Positions 1-8,222 of a DNA stretch of 64,000 bases are shown here, one piece after another; the stretch's first letter is position 1; the number at the start of each line of letters is the position of its first letter. The notes beneath the pieces were generated by a model that worked only from the letters and a program-made list of their open reading frames with translations, was not told the origin of the DNA and searched no databases. Source of the DNA: Trichothermofontia sp964536415 (GTDB taxonomy: Bacteria > Cyanobacteriota > Cyanobacteriia > B231); contig CAZHXN010000001.1 in assembly GCA_964536415.1 (NCBI GenBank), positions 62,001 to 126,000 on the forward strand, written 5' to 3'. Both the position numbers and the translations under genes were made by a program.

Positions 1-534
1 GAGACCGCCACCGACCCCGCCACAGTCATGCAAAACCTGAATAGCTTTTTGCTTGATGATCTGGTGAGTAATAATTGTTTTATTACAATGGTTCTAGCTC
101 GCTATACCCCTGCTAATCACTGCTTGGTTTATGCCAACGCGGGTCATATTTATCCCATGCTGTGGTCCAATCACCAAGTACTGTCCTATCGCAAGAATGG
201 GGCAACCTCACCAGCCCCGGAACCTGAATTCCTGAAGGAACGGGGTGTGCCCCTAGGCATTTTGCCGGTCTGGCGGGCAGCGGCAGGCACGCGATCGCTC
301 ACCGCTGGGGATGTGTTTCTATTAGCGAGTGACGGCATCACCGAGGCGCAAGTGCTCCCCCCTGGGGAAACGCCGGAAACAAAGACCGGCTATATGTTAC
401 AGCAGTCGGGATTATGGCAATTGCTGCTGCGGCAACCGGTTCCCCTGGATCTCAAACGATTGTTGGCCCAAATGCAAGCGTATAACGTGATGCAGGAAGA
501 CGACCAAACCCTACTGGCGCTGGAGGTGTTGTAG
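1..534 (+). CDS. SpoIIE/PP2C-type serine phosphatase, C-terminal part (5' end outside window)
   Basis: The frame is open from base 1, so the true start lies upstream and only the last 177 codons are visible. The sequence has the PP2C/SpoIIE pattern: 'VYANAGHIYPML' near the middle, 'GVPLGIL', then 'LLASDGITEA', whose Asp is a metal ligand in the family. Such phosphatases dephosphorylate anti-sigma-antagonist proteins in partner-switching signalling. The next gene, 3 bp downstream, is an RsbW-like kinase, which supports that role. Upstream sensory domains cannot be judged from this window. Confidence 0.85.
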   Translation, partial: ETATDPATVMQNLNSFLLDDLVSNNCFITMVLARYTPANHCLVYANAGHIYPMLWSNHQVLSYRKNGATSPAPEPEFLKERGVPLGILPVWRAAAGTRSLTAGDVFLLASDGITEAQVLPPGETPETKTGYMLQQSGLWQLLLRQPVPLDLKRLLAQMQAYNVMQEDDQTLLALEVL

Positions 535-537
535 GTC

Positions 538-990
538 ATGAAAAGTGAACTGCACGTCCCCAGTGATCTGAAGTTTTTAGAAATCGTCGAGCATTGGTTG
601 TTGGGCTGTTTAACGATGGAATTTGGGGACAACGTGGAGTGGCCCCACCAATCCAGTCGCTTACGCTTAGCCCTGGTAGAAGCCTACGCCAATGTGGTGC
701 GCCACGCCCACAAGGATCAACCCCAACTGCCGATCCTCTTTCGCCTAGAGGTGCGCGATCGCGAAATTGATCTGGAGGTTTGGGACTATGGCAAAGGGTA
801 CGATTTGGGAACCTATCAGCCGCCCCAACCAGAGGAATGTCAAGAGGGGGGGTATGGCTGGCTGATTATGACCCGCTTAATGGATCGGGTCGAGTATTGC
901 TTACAAATTGATGGTCGCAATTGCCTAAAGTTGATGACCACGGTACCGGAAATGTCGGCGTCCGTTGATGGCAAACAAACCGTGGGATAG
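538..990 (+). CDS. RsbW-like anti-sigma factor / serine kinase (HATPase_c_2)
   Basis: A 150-residue GHKL ATPase domain with little else. The N box is 'EAYANVVRHAH' (about residues 48-58), the G1 box is 'DYGKGYD' and the glycine-rich lid is 'GGYGWLIM'. There is no histidine-kinase dimerisation domain, which fits the RsbW/SpoIIAB type that binds a sigma factor or phosphorylates an STAS antagonist. It starts 3 bp after the SpoIIE phosphatase stop and ends 2 bp before queG, so the three genes are probably co-transcribed. No STAS antagonist or sigma gene is visible here. Confidence 0.85.
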   Translation: MKSELHVPSDLKFLEIVEHWLLGCLTMEFGDNVEWPHQSSRLRLALVEAYANVVRHAHKDQPQLPILFRLEVRDREIDLEVWDYGKGYDLGTYQPPQPEECQEGGYGWLIMTRLMDRVEYCLQIDGRNCLKLMTTVPEMSASVDGKQTVG

Positions 991-992
991 TC

Positions 993-1925
993 ATGCCCTC
1001 TTTTCCCACCGCCGATCAGGTGAAATACCAGGCCCGCGCGATCGGATTTCATAAAGTGGGCATTGCCGCGATCGAGCCGGAACTGGGACGATCAACCCTG
1101 CAACAGTGGCTTCAGCAGGGCTATCACGCGAATATGACCTGGATGGCCAATCCCCGGCGTCAGGATATCCGGCAGCTTTTACCTGACGTGCAGGCGGTCA
1201 TCTGTGTCGCCCTGAACTATTACACTCGCATCCCCCATTCTGACGATCCCACCCATGCCAAGATCTCGCGCTACGGCTGGGGGCGAGACTATCACCGCCT
1301 TATGCACCGCCGTCTCAAGGCATTGGCCACCTGGTTAATAGCCCAATCTCCGGATATCCGGGCGATTTACTATGCGGATACTGGCCCTATCCAGGATAAG
1401 GTATGGGCGCAGCAGGCTGGGTTGGGGTGGATTGCCAAAAATAGTAATTTGATTACTCGCGAGTACGGTTCCTGGGTCTTCCTAGGGGAGGTCGTGACCA
1501 ATCTGCCTCTGGCCCCCGATCGCCCCCATCCCCAACACTGCGGTACCTGCACCCGTTGTCTGGATGCCTGTCCCACCGGGGCGATCGCGGCTCCCTTCGT
1601 CGTCGATGCCAATCGCTGTATTGCCTACCACACAATTGAAAATCGGGCGGAAACCCTACCAGCTGCGATCGCGGCCAATCTGGGGGGCTGGGTAGCAGGC
1701 TGTGATATTTGCCAGGATGTGTGTCCCTGGAATCAACGCTTTGCCCAGGAGACGGATGTAGCCGATTTTCAACCCTACCCGTGGCATATCGCCCCTTCCC
1801 TAGCTGAACTGGCCACCCTCTCGGAAGTGGAATGGGAGCGGCGGTTACCGGCCTCGGCCCTGCGGCGAATTAAACCGGCCATGTGGCGGCGGAACGCCCA
1901 GGCCAATCTTCAGCAGCCACCTTGA
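993..1925 (+). CDS. queG: Epoxyqueuosine reductase QueG
   Basis: Catalyses the last step of tRNA queuosine synthesis, reduction of epoxyqueuosine, using cobalamin and two [4Fe-4S] clusters. The 310-residue protein has family length. Cluster ligands are visible as CGTCTRCLDACP (Cys183, 186, 189, 193) and CDICQDVCPW (Cys237, 240, 244). 'YADTGP' holds the likely general acid Asp129. The start follows the preceding stop by 2 bp. Linkage to the phosphatase/anti-sigma pair looks positional rather than functional. Confidence 0.95.
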   Translation: MPSFPTADQVKYQARAIGFHKVGIAAIEPELGRSTLQQWLQQGYHANMTWMANPRRQDIRQLLPDVQAVICVALNYYTRIPHSDDPTHAKISRYGWGRDYHRLMHRRLKALATWLIAQSPDIRAIYYADTGPIQDKVWAQQAGLGWIAKNSNLITREYGSWVFLGEVVTNLPLAPDRPHPQHCGTCTRCLDACPTGAIAAPFVVDANRCIAYHTIENRAETLPAAIAANLGGWVAGCDICQDVCPWNQRFAQETDVADFQPYPWHIAPSLAELATLSEVEWERRLPASALRRIKPAMWRRNAQANLQQPP

Positions 1926-2027
1926 GTAACACCCTTGCGCCGAGAGGCGGCAGGAGAGAGGCGAGAGCCTCCCCAGCTTTTTCTGGTGAAGACTGCTGAG
2001 TCGTCCTCTGGCCTCTGTCTTCACCCC

Positions 2028-2059
2028 TTGACCTTATACCTGAGTATAAGGTGTAGGTT
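2028..2059 (+). promoter_or_regulatory. MerR-type promoter/operator
   Basis: TTGACC (2028-2033) and TAGGTT (2054-2059) are separated by 20 bp, the over-long spacer typical of promoters activated by MerR-family proteins. The spacer holds a perfect 9-bp inverted repeat, ACCTTATAC / GTATAAGGT (2031-2039 and 2044-2052, 4-bp centre). The site lies 32 bp upstream of the MerR gene, so autoregulation and control of the downstream transporter genes are inferred. Confidence 0.85.
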
Positions 2060-2090
2060 GAGAACATGAGCGTATCAGGGAGCCAGAGGG

Positions 2091-2513
2091 ATGTTCCAGG
2101 TGGGGGAAGTTTCACGGCGGCTGGGCCTTAATCCGCAAACGCTGTATTTCTATGAACGGATTGGGTTGATCCCTAGCCCCCAGCGCACTTCTGCTGGTTA
2201 TCGACTATATAGTCAGGCCGATCTGGAGCGGTTGGCCTTTATTGCCCATACCAAGGCTTTGGGGCTGAGTCTGGATGACATTAAAGAACTGCTGATGTTG
2301 CAAGCGGGGCAGCAACTTTCCTGCCGGGAGGTCTACGATCGCCTGCTCAAGAAAGTGCAGCATATTGACGATACGATCGTCAAACTACAAACCCTCCGGG
2401 AAAAGTTAATTCCCCTGCTCGAACAGTGTCAGCAAGGTTTCGAGAAAGATCAGACGGGCGCACAATGTGTGGTGTTTCAACCGCATACACTAGCAGCCCT
2501 GGCCAACCCATAA
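2091..2513 (+). CDS. MerR-family metal/metalloid-responsive activator
   Basis: A 140-residue MerR protein: winged-helix head ('GEVSRRLGLNPQTLYFYER', 'GYRLYS', 'LGLSLDDI'), a long coiled-coil dimerisation helix (about residues 78-112) and a short effector loop. Cys78 and Cys113 are 35 residues apart, the spacing of the Cys pair in MerR (82/117) and ZntR (79/114), and Cys126 supplies a third thiol. This suggests a thiophilic ion as inducer. It lies behind a MerR-type promoter and precedes a CxxC protein and two permeases, so it probably controls an efflux operon. The inducer is unknown: arsenite, methylarsenite, mercury, zinc and others remain possible. Confidence 0.85.
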   Translation: MFQVGEVSRRLGLNPQTLYFYERIGLIPSPQRTSAGYRLYSQADLERLAFIAHTKALGLSLDDIKELLMLQAGQQLSCREVYDRLLKKVQHIDDTIVKLQTLREKLIPLLEQCQQGFEKDQTGAQCVVFQPHTLAALANP

Positions 2514-2570
2514 TCCTCATGGATTCCCGGTAGCTTCTATTAATCTTAATCGATAAGGAGGAAGAGACAC

Positions 2571-2813
2571 ATGGCTGTACATCAGATTGAAATTCTAGGA
2601 ACGGGGTGTAAGAAATGTCAGCAGTTGGAGGCGAATACTAGGACCGCGATCGCGAATCGCCACCTGGAAGCCGAAGTCGCCCATATTACCGACACGATGG
2701 AGATTGTCAAACGCGGTGTCATGAAAACGCCTGCACTGGTGGTCGATGGCAAAGTGCTGAGCCAGGGCAAGGTGCTCGATCCCCAGGAGATTGAACCGCT
2801 ACTCCCTGCTTAG
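2571..2813 (+). CDS. Small thioredoxin-like protein (thioredoxin_3 / TM0996-MTH895 family)
   Basis: An 80-residue thioredoxin-fold protein with the motif 'GTGCKKC' (Cys13, Cys16) after the first strand and a cis-Pro segment 'MKTPALVVDGK'. No signal peptide is seen, so it should be cytosolic. A strong ribosome site AAGGAGGA (2555-2562) precedes the ATG. Members of this family are often encoded beside DUF318/ArsP permeases, as here. It may reduce or hand thiol-reactive metal species to the permease; this is inference from position. Confidence 0.85.
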   Translation: MAVHQIEILGTGCKKCQQLEANTRTAIANRHLEAEVAHITDTMEIVKRGVMKTPALVVDGKVLSQGKVLDPQEIEPLLPA

Positions 2814-2842
2814 GATCAAGGATTCTACCGTCTTGTGAACTA

Positions 2843-2891
2843 ACCACAGAGACACAAAGAAAGCACACTGTGGTCTTTGTGTCTCTGTGGT
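2843..2891. repeat. Perfect 17-bp inverted repeat between trx-like and permease genes
   Basis: ACCACAGAGACACAAAG (2843-2859) and its exact reverse complement (2875-2891) are separated by 15 nt, giving a long hairpin in the 100-bp intergenic gap. There is no T-run after it, so it is not a typical terminator. It may be a dispersed palindrome, or it may adjust mRNA levels between the two genes. Confidence 0.8.
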
Positions 2892-2915
2892 GCATCCTGC
2901 TAAGGAGCGTGATTT

Positions 2916-4232
2916 ATGCATTTTTGGAAATCGGAGTGGAAACCTCTACTGTGGATTGTCATCGGTTTCCTGCTATGTTTTTATCTCCCCGTCGAGTTAA
3001 TCCAAAATTCAGAACGGCTAAGAAACGCTTTTTTTGAATCGCTGTATCTGGTGCGGTGGTACGCTCAGGAACACGTTCTGCTGTGTCTAATTCCGGCTTT
3101 CTTTATTGCCGGTGCGATCGCCGTGTTCATTTCCCAAGATGCGGTGATGAAATATCTGGGAGCCAGGGCCAATAAAGTTCTAGCGTATGGCGTAGCCTCT
3201 GTTTCAGGAACCATTCTAGCTGTCTGCTCTTGCACGGTTCTCCCACTATTTGCTGGCATATATCGCATGGGCGCAGGGTTAGGCCCTGCGACAGCATTCC
3301 TCTATTCTGGCCCCGCAATTAACGTACTGGCCATTATCATGACAGCCCGTGTTCTCGGCTTGCAATTGGGGATTGCCAGAGCCATAGGCGCGATCGCCTT
3401 TAGTATCATTATTGGGTTGTTAATGGCATTTATTTTTCGGAAAGAAGAACTGGAAAAAATCGAAGCTCAAGCTGGTTTTCCAGAACCAGAAGTCACTCGT
3501 CCCCTATGGCAAAATGCCCTCTTTTTGGCTGTGATGGTGGGAATTCTGGTGTTTGCGAACTGGGCAAAACCCGCTGAAATGGGTGGCACTTGGGCAGCGA
3601 TTTATGCCGCAAAATGGTGGATCACAGGGGGGTTGGCGATCGCCCTAGCGGCCATTCTCATCGCATGGCTGGGGTTAAATACCGGCAAAGTCGTCCTGGT
3701 CGCTACCGTCACGGCTGTCCTCGCCCTTCGATTTCCCGAACAGCCGATGGTGGCCTTTGGCGCGGGTGTCATTGGGTTATCCTGGTTGACCAGTACCAAT
3801 AAGGATGAAGCCGGGGAATGGTTCGCGTCCTCCTGGGACTTTGCCAAGCAAATTCTGCCCCTATTGCTGTTGGGCGTGATCGTCGCGGGGGCTTTGCTCG
3901 GTCGTCCGGGACAGGAAGCGCTGATCCCGTCGGCGTGGGTTACACGGGCAGTCGGGGGCAACTCCTTGCTCTCAAACTTTGTCGCCGCGTTCGCGGGCGC
4001 ATTTATGTACTTTGCGACCCTGACGGAAGTGCCCATTCTGCAAGGCTTGATCGGCAGTGGGATGGGGCAGGGACCTGCCTTAGCCCTGTTGCTAGCGGGA
4101 CCGGCGCTGTCATTGCCGAATATGCTGGTCATTCGCAGCATTATGGGGACCAAGAAGACTGTGGTGTTTGTGTCACTGGTGGTGGTGATGGCGACTATTT
4201 CGGGGATGCTCTATGGAGCATTTTTCTCGTAG
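2916..4232 (+). CDS. ArsP/DUF318 (YraQ-like) permease
   Basis: A 438-residue polytopic inner-membrane protein in two halves joined by a charged linker (about residues 172-195). The first half holds the family signature 'AVCSCTVLPLFAGIY' (Cys104, Cys106), followed by 'GLGPATAFLYSGPAINV'. The second half repeats the pattern with 'ATLTEVPILQGLIGSGMG' and 'LLLAGPALSLPNMLVIRS'. Characterised ArsP members export trivalent organoarsenicals, but many members of the family have no known substrate. It follows the trx-like and MerR genes in the same direction, so efflux of a thiophilic metalloid is the simplest reading. Confidence 0.85.
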   Translation: MHFWKSEWKPLLWIVIGFLLCFYLPVELIQNSERLRNAFFESLYLVRWYAQEHVLLCLIPAFFIAGAIAVFISQDAVMKYLGARANKVLAYGVASVSGTILAVCSCTVLPLFAGIYRMGAGLGPATAFLYSGPAINVLAIIMTARVLGLQLGIARAIGAIAFSIIIGLLMAFIFRKEELEKIEAQAGFPEPEVTRPLWQNALFLAVMVGILVFANWAKPAEMGGTWAAIYAAKWWITGGLAIALAAILIAWLGLNTGKVVLVATVTAVLALRFPEQPMVAFGAGVIGLSWLTSTNKDEAGEWFASSWDFAKQILPLLLLGVIVAGALLGRPGQEALIPSAWVTRAVGGNSLLSNFVAAFAGAFMYFATLTEVPILQGLIGSGMGQGPALALLLAGPALSLPNMLVIRSIMGTKKTVVFVSLVVVMATISGMLYGAFFS

Positions 4233-4306
4233 ATCTCAATGTCAATGCCGCTAGGTTTTTGAGTGCTAGCTTTAGCTGGTTCGGAGTAGCACCATCATGG
4301 GACATC

Positions 4307-5296
4307 ATGACTAAACTCACGCTGGAACGCAACCAAATCTGGTTTTACTTCCTGGCCTTAGCCCTGGGATCGGCTTGGGGTTGGCATGATCCCCAGACCG
4401 CTAAAGGCTTAGAATCCGGGATTGCGATCGCCCTGGGGCTATTACTGTACACCACCTTTTGTCAGGTGCCCTTCCTGCAATTTTGGCAGGCGCTTCGCCA
4501 TCGACGGTTCATGATGGCGTTGATCCTTGCCAATTTTGTTATCCTGCCTGGAATTGTTTGGTTGTTAGTCCATCTCCTCCTCAATGATCCCAAGCTCCAA
4601 TTTGGGGTATTTTTAGTGCTGCTGGTACCCTGTACCGATTGGTTTTTAACTTTTACCTACCTGGGGAAGGGAAATTTAAAGTTGGCGATCGCCGCCACCC
4701 CGATCCTGTTACTGCTCCAGAGTATCCTGCTACCGCTTTACCTGTGGCTCTTTACGGATGGACAAGTCCACCGCGAGATCATCACCCCCTCGGTCTTTCT
4801 CCCGGCATTTCTAGGACTGATTTTGCTGCCAATGGGCCTAGCCCTGTTCACCGAACAATGGGCCAAAGCTCATCCGGTGGGCGATCGCTGGTTGAAATGC
4901 ACAGCCTGGTTACCTGTCCCCTTATTAAGTATCGTGCTGCTGCTCATTGCTGCCTCACAAGTGACGGTGCTATTGGGGCAATTCGCTGGTGGTGACCCTG
5001 CAAAAATGCTTACCGGGATGCCCAATGTCATCTTTATTTTTGTCATATTTTTGCTGATCAGTGGCTATCTATCGCGCTGGGTTGGGCGGCTATTTAAGCT
5101 AGAAATAACCACTAATCGTACCCTTGCCTTTAGCCTGGGTACCCGTAATTCCTTTGTAGTCCTGCCGGTAGCCCTAGCGCTGCCAGAGTCATGGTCTGTG
5201 GTCGTGACGATCGTGGTTCTGCAACCCCTGGTGGAATTAACCGGCATGATGGTTTACCTGTGGTGGATTCCCCAACAACTCCTCAAGTCTGACTAA
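4307..5296 (+). CDS. ACR3/BASS-superfamily permease ('arsenic resistance protein')
   Basis: A 329-residue protein with about ten hydrophobic segments. I chose ATG 4307; the open frame continues back into the permease gene, but that extension is low-quality antisense-like sequence. 'VPCTDWFLTFTYLGKGN' resembles the conserved Cys-containing region of the arsenite/bile-acid transporter superfamily, and 'LGTRNSFVVLPVALALP' matches its second signature. It is the last gene of the MerR module, 74 bp after the ArsP-like permease. Arsenite efflux is likely by family but unproven; some relatives move antimonite or organic anions. Confidence 0.75.
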   Translation: MTKLTLERNQIWFYFLALALGSAWGWHDPQTAKGLESGIAIALGLLLYTTFCQVPFLQFWQALRHRRFMMALILANFVILPGIVWLLVHLLLNDPKLQFGVFLVLLVPCTDWFLTFTYLGKGNLKLAIAATPILLLLQSILLPLYLWLFTDGQVHREIITPSVFLPAFLGLILLPMGLALFTEQWAKAHPVGDRWLKCTAWLPVPLLSIVLLLIAASQVTVLLGQFAGGDPAKMLTGMPNVIFIFVIFLLISGYLSRWVGRLFKLEITTNRTLAFSLGTRNSFVVLPVALALPESWSVVVTIVVLQPLVELTGMMVYLWWIPQQLLKSD

Positions 5297-5350
5297 CCTG
5301 TAATCCCGCTTCCAAGACCCACAAATTAATCACACAGGAGGTTTACCCTC

Positions 5351-6754
5351 ATGCACACCTCAATCGCCCCACCCAGAGCAAATACAATGAATAACGTGGG
5401 GACAGTTATCTCTGTGCGGGGGAGTGTTGTCGATGCCTATTTCCCACACCAACTGCCTAGTTATCTCAATCAGTTGACTGCGGGTGAGGAAGGCAAAGTG
5501 ATTATGGAAGTAGTGGCCCATATCAACGCAGAAGTCGTGCGGGGAATTGCGCTGACCTCCACATCCGGTTTAGCACGGGGAGCGCCTGTGATTGATCAAG
5601 GACATTCCTTAGAAGTGCCGGTGGGCCGATCGCTGCTGGGACGGATGTTCAACGTTTTTGGAATGCCTATCGACAAGCGGGAACCATTAACCGAGGTGGC
5701 ATGGCGATCGATCCATCAACCAGCAGTGCCTTTGATTCAACAATCGACGCAATCTGAAATCCTGGAAACGGGGATTAAAGTGATTGATGTCCTGGCTCCG
5801 ATCGAACGCGGGGGCAAGGCGGGTTTATTTGGTGGGGCCGGGGTTGGTAAAACCGTGCTGATTACGGAAATGATCCACAATATGGTGAGTCAACACCAGG
5901 GCATTAGTCTGTTTTGTGGCATTGGTGAGCGCAATCGGGAAGCCGAAGAACTCTATCGAGAAATGCAAGCCGCTGGCGTCCTGGATCATACCGTCATGAT
6001 TTTTGGGCAAATGAATGAACCGCCCGGTGCCCGCTTCCGTGTCGGTCATGCGGCGTTGACGATGGCAGAGTATTTTCGCGACGAGGCCCATCAGGATGTC
6101 TTGCTCCTCATCGACAATATTTTCCGGTTTATCCAAGCGGGGCAAGAGGTGTCGGGCTTGATGGGAGAATTACCGTCACGGGTGGGGTATCAGCCAACCC
6201 TGGCCACGGAATTAGCGGCCTTGCAAGAACGCATCACCAGTACCCACACGGGGGCCATCACGTCGGTACAGGCGGTATATGTTCCGGCGGATGACTTTAC
6301 CGATCCGGCGGCGGTGCATACCTTTGGGCATTTGTCGGCCTCGATCGTGCTCTCCCGCAAACGGGCCAGTGAAGGCTTTTATCCCGCCGTTGATCCGCTG
6401 CGATCGAGTTCAAAAATGTTAATGCCCGCGATCGCGGGAACACGTCATTATGAAATTGCCCTGGCAGTGCGACAAACCCTAGCCACCTACGAGGAGTTAA
6501 AAGATATGATCGCGATGCTAGGGATGGCGGAACTCTCGGCGAGCGATCGTCAGATTGTTTACCGTGCCCGTCGTCTAGAGCGATTTTTAACCCAGCCCTT
6601 CTTTTCCACAGAGCAATTTACCAATAAACCGGGGCGATTGGTGCGACTAGAAGCCGCATTGGACGGGTGCGATCGCATTCTCAACGATGAGTTTGCTCAC
6701 CAACCAGAAAGTATCCTCTATATGATCGGTGACCTTGGGGAGGTGACACCGTGA
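5351..6754 (+). CDS. atpD: N-type F-ATPase beta subunit
   Basis: The catalytic F1 subunit, 467 residues. The Walker A segment GGAGVGKT lies near residue 160, 'GERNREAEELY' follows, and 'LLIDNIFRF' is the Walker B region. AGGAGG at 5336-5341 sets the ATG at 5351. It opens an operon in the order D-C-Q-R-B-E-F-A-G, which is diagnostic of the N-ATPase, a horizontally spread second F-ATPase distinct from the housekeeping enzyme. The start is 54 bp after the permease gene, so read-through from the MerR module cannot be excluded. Confidence 0.95.
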   Translation: MHTSIAPPRANTMNNVGTVISVRGSVVDAYFPHQLPSYLNQLTAGEEGKVIMEVVAHINAEVVRGIALTSTSGLARGAPVIDQGHSLEVPVGRSLLGRMFNVFGMPIDKREPLTEVAWRSIHQPAVPLIQQSTQSEILETGIKVIDVLAPIERGGKAGLFGGAGVGKTVLITEMIHNMVSQHQGISLFCGIGERNREAEELYREMQAAGVLDHTVMIFGQMNEPPGARFRVGHAALTMAEYFRDEAHQDVLLLIDNIFRFIQAGQEVSGLMGELPSRVGYQPTLATELAALQERITSTHTGAITSVQAVYVPADDFTDPAAVHTFGHLSASIVLSRKRASEGFYPAVDPLRSSSKMLMPAIAGTRHYEIALAVRQTLATYEELKDMIAMLGMAELSASDRQIVYRARRLERFLTQPFFSTEQFTNKPGRLVRLEAALDGCDRILNDEFAHQPESILYMIGDLGEVTP

Positions 6755-7170
6755 CGGAAACACCCTTGCCACCCGGCCAAATGTGCTTAAAAGTGATGCA
6801 ACCGATGGTAGTCCTGATTGACCAGGCCGTCACCAAAGTCACGGCGGAAGGAGAAAGCGGTGCATTCTGCCTCTTGCCCCAGCATATTGATTGGGTAGCG
6901 GCGCTAGTCCCTGGCCTGTTGTCTTTTGAAGTCGAGACAGGCGAGGAAATCTTTGTGGCGATCGATGAGGGCATTCTGGTTAAGCAGGGAACAACCGTCT
7001 GGGTTGCCGTCCGTAATGCGGTGCAGGGTAACGATCTGGAAACCTTGCAACAAGCCGTCCAGCAGCAGTTTCGCCATCGGGATGAGCAGGAACAACAGGC
7101 TCGCAGTCGGCTTGCCCGCCTGGAAACCCATTTTGTGCGCGAGTTTATCAACCTAGGAGGGGTACCATGA
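6751..7170 (+). CDS. atpC: N-type F-ATPase epsilon subunit
   Basis: A 139-residue epsilon subunit with an N-terminal beta-sandwich ('GESGAFCLLPQHIDWVAALV') and a C-terminal helical pair rich in Gln and Arg. It starts with GTG overlapping the atpD stop (GTGA), so translation is probably coupled. In F-ATPases this subunit forms part of the central stalk and can inhibit ATP hydrolysis. The position directly after atpD matches N-ATPase operons. Confidence 0.9.
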   Translation: MTETPLPPGQMCLKVMQPMVVLIDQAVTKVTAEGESGAFCLLPQHIDWVAALVPGLLSFEVETGEEIFVAIDEGILVKQGTTVWVAVRNAVQGNDLETLQQAVQQQFRHRDEQEQQARSRLARLETHFVREFINLGGVP

Positions 7171-7484
7171 CCTCACCTGAACCCCTAGAACCCCGGCCTC
7201 CCGATCGCCATGACGCAGCCTTTGAACAGCAGGTTGGGCAAAAATCCAGACGCAAGCTCCAGGCCAGACAGGCAGGCGATCGTAGTATTTGGGCGGGGCT
7301 GGGCCTCTTTGGCATGGTGGGCTGGTCGGTGATGATACCGACATTATTAGGGATTGCCCTCGGGATTTGGATCGATAAACGCTTTCCCAGTCCCTACTCC
7401 TGGACGCTAATGTTACTCTTTGTGGGCCTAGTCCTGGGGTGTTGGAGTGCTTGGTATTGGATTCAGAAGGAGCAAAACCGATGA
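7167..7484 (+). CDS. atpQ: N-ATPase accessory membrane subunit AtpQ (AtpI/AtpZ-like)
   Basis: A 105-residue protein with a charged N-terminal half and two membrane segments ('MVGWSVMIPTLLGIALGIWI' and 'WTLMLLFVGLVLGCWSAWYW'), the pattern of the ATPase_gene1 family. ATG overlaps the atpC stop. AtpQ and AtpR are found only in N-ATPase operons. They are thought to help assemble the c-ring, but their exact role is not settled. Confidence 0.85.
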   Translation: MTSPEPLEPRPPDRHDAAFEQQVGQKSRRKLQARQAGDRSIWAGLGLFGMVGWSVMIPTLLGIALGIWIDKRFPSPYSWTLMLLFVGLVLGCWSAWYWIQKEQNR

Positions 7485-7539
7485 TATCCCTTAGAATGAG
7501 ACGGCACCAGTTGAGTTGGGTAAGATAAGGTGAGACAAG

Positions 7540-8163
7540 ATGGCGCAATCTCTGGCCATTACCGATTATATTGATAGCCTTGCAGAAGTAGAGGCTCAGT
7601 TTGGCTTGTCTTTCTGTCCAAACCCAAACTTTTTCACAGAATGGACATCGGATTTGCTGCCGCTGACACCCGCAGAACGGCAGCGTCTTGATTTAATTAA
7701 ACAACACTATTGGTACCATCGACAGTTGGGGCATTTGCTTGAGGGAGCCGTGAATTTTATTGTGATTGCTCCGCTTCTAGAACTGGCAGGTTTTTATGAT
7801 CCCCCGTTTCGCTTGCGCTCAGAAGCCTCGATCCGAATTGCAATTGCTGATGATGAGGACCAAATTTATCAAGGACACATTGATAGCTTGATTGTGCAAG
7901 AATACCTGTGGATTGTTCTGGTAGAAGCAAAACGAATCTCCTTTAGCATTGATGTGGCTCTGCCCCAAGTCTTAGCGTATATGTGTGCTAATCCCACCTC
8001 GGAAAAACCTACCTTTGCGCTAGTGATTAATGGTGCGTATTCTATGTTTATAAAACTGCACAATCAACAGTATTGTTTCTCCGAAGATTTCTCTTTAAAT
8101 CGACGACGAAATGAACTTCAGGATGGTTCACAGGTTTTGAATCGCTTGCAAAGCATGATCTAA
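7540..8163 (+). CDS. PD-(D/E)XK nuclease-like protein (type I restriction R-subunit-like family), inserted in ATPase operon
   Basis: A 207-residue protein that is not an ATPase subunit. 'GHIDSLIVQEYLWIVLVEAKR' (in two blocks: GHIDSLIV, then VEAKR) has the Asp...Glu-x-Lys pattern of the PD-(D/E)XK fold. Similar short proteins are common in cyanobacteria and are usually labelled type I restriction endonuclease subunit R, although they lack helicase domains. It sits between atpQ and atpR on the same strand, 55 bp after atpQ and 59 bp before atpR, both gaps being unusually long for this operon. No HIP1 site occurs in it. Function unknown; a stand-alone nuclease is possible. Confidence 0.75.
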   Translation: MAQSLAITDYIDSLAEVEAQFGLSFCPNPNFFTEWTSDLLPLTPAERQRLDLIKQHYWYHRQLGHLLEGAVNFIVIAPLLELAGFYDPPFRLRSEASIRIAIADDEDQIYQGHIDSLIVQEYLWIVLVEAKRISFSIDVALPQVLAYMCANPTSEKPTFALVINGAYSMFIKLHNQQYCFSEDFSLNRRRNELQDGSQVLNRLQSMI

Positions 8164-8179
8164 GTTTTATTTCTATTCT

Positions 8180-8209
8180 TTTTTATTCTTTACATTTTTA
8201 TTCTTTACA
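8180..8209. repeat. Perfect 15-bp tandem duplication upstream of atpR
   Basis: TTTTTATTCTTTACA occurs twice head to tail (8180-8194, 8195-8209), immediately before the AGGAG ribosome site of atpR. It is AT-rich in an otherwise GC-rich operon and may have arisen by slippage at the edge of the inserted ORF. Confidence 0.9.
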
Positions 8210-8222
8210 GAGGAGCATTACC

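Noticed and set aside
3602..4153. Long open frame on the minus strand within the ArsP-like permease gene
   Set aside because: Composition and codon pattern follow the plus-strand gene; no family motif; a shadow frame.
3818..4306. Extension of the ACR3-like gene back into the ArsP-like gene
   Set aside because: The extra 163 codons are an out-of-frame reading of the permease with Gly/Arg-rich noise; family similarity begins at ATG 4307.
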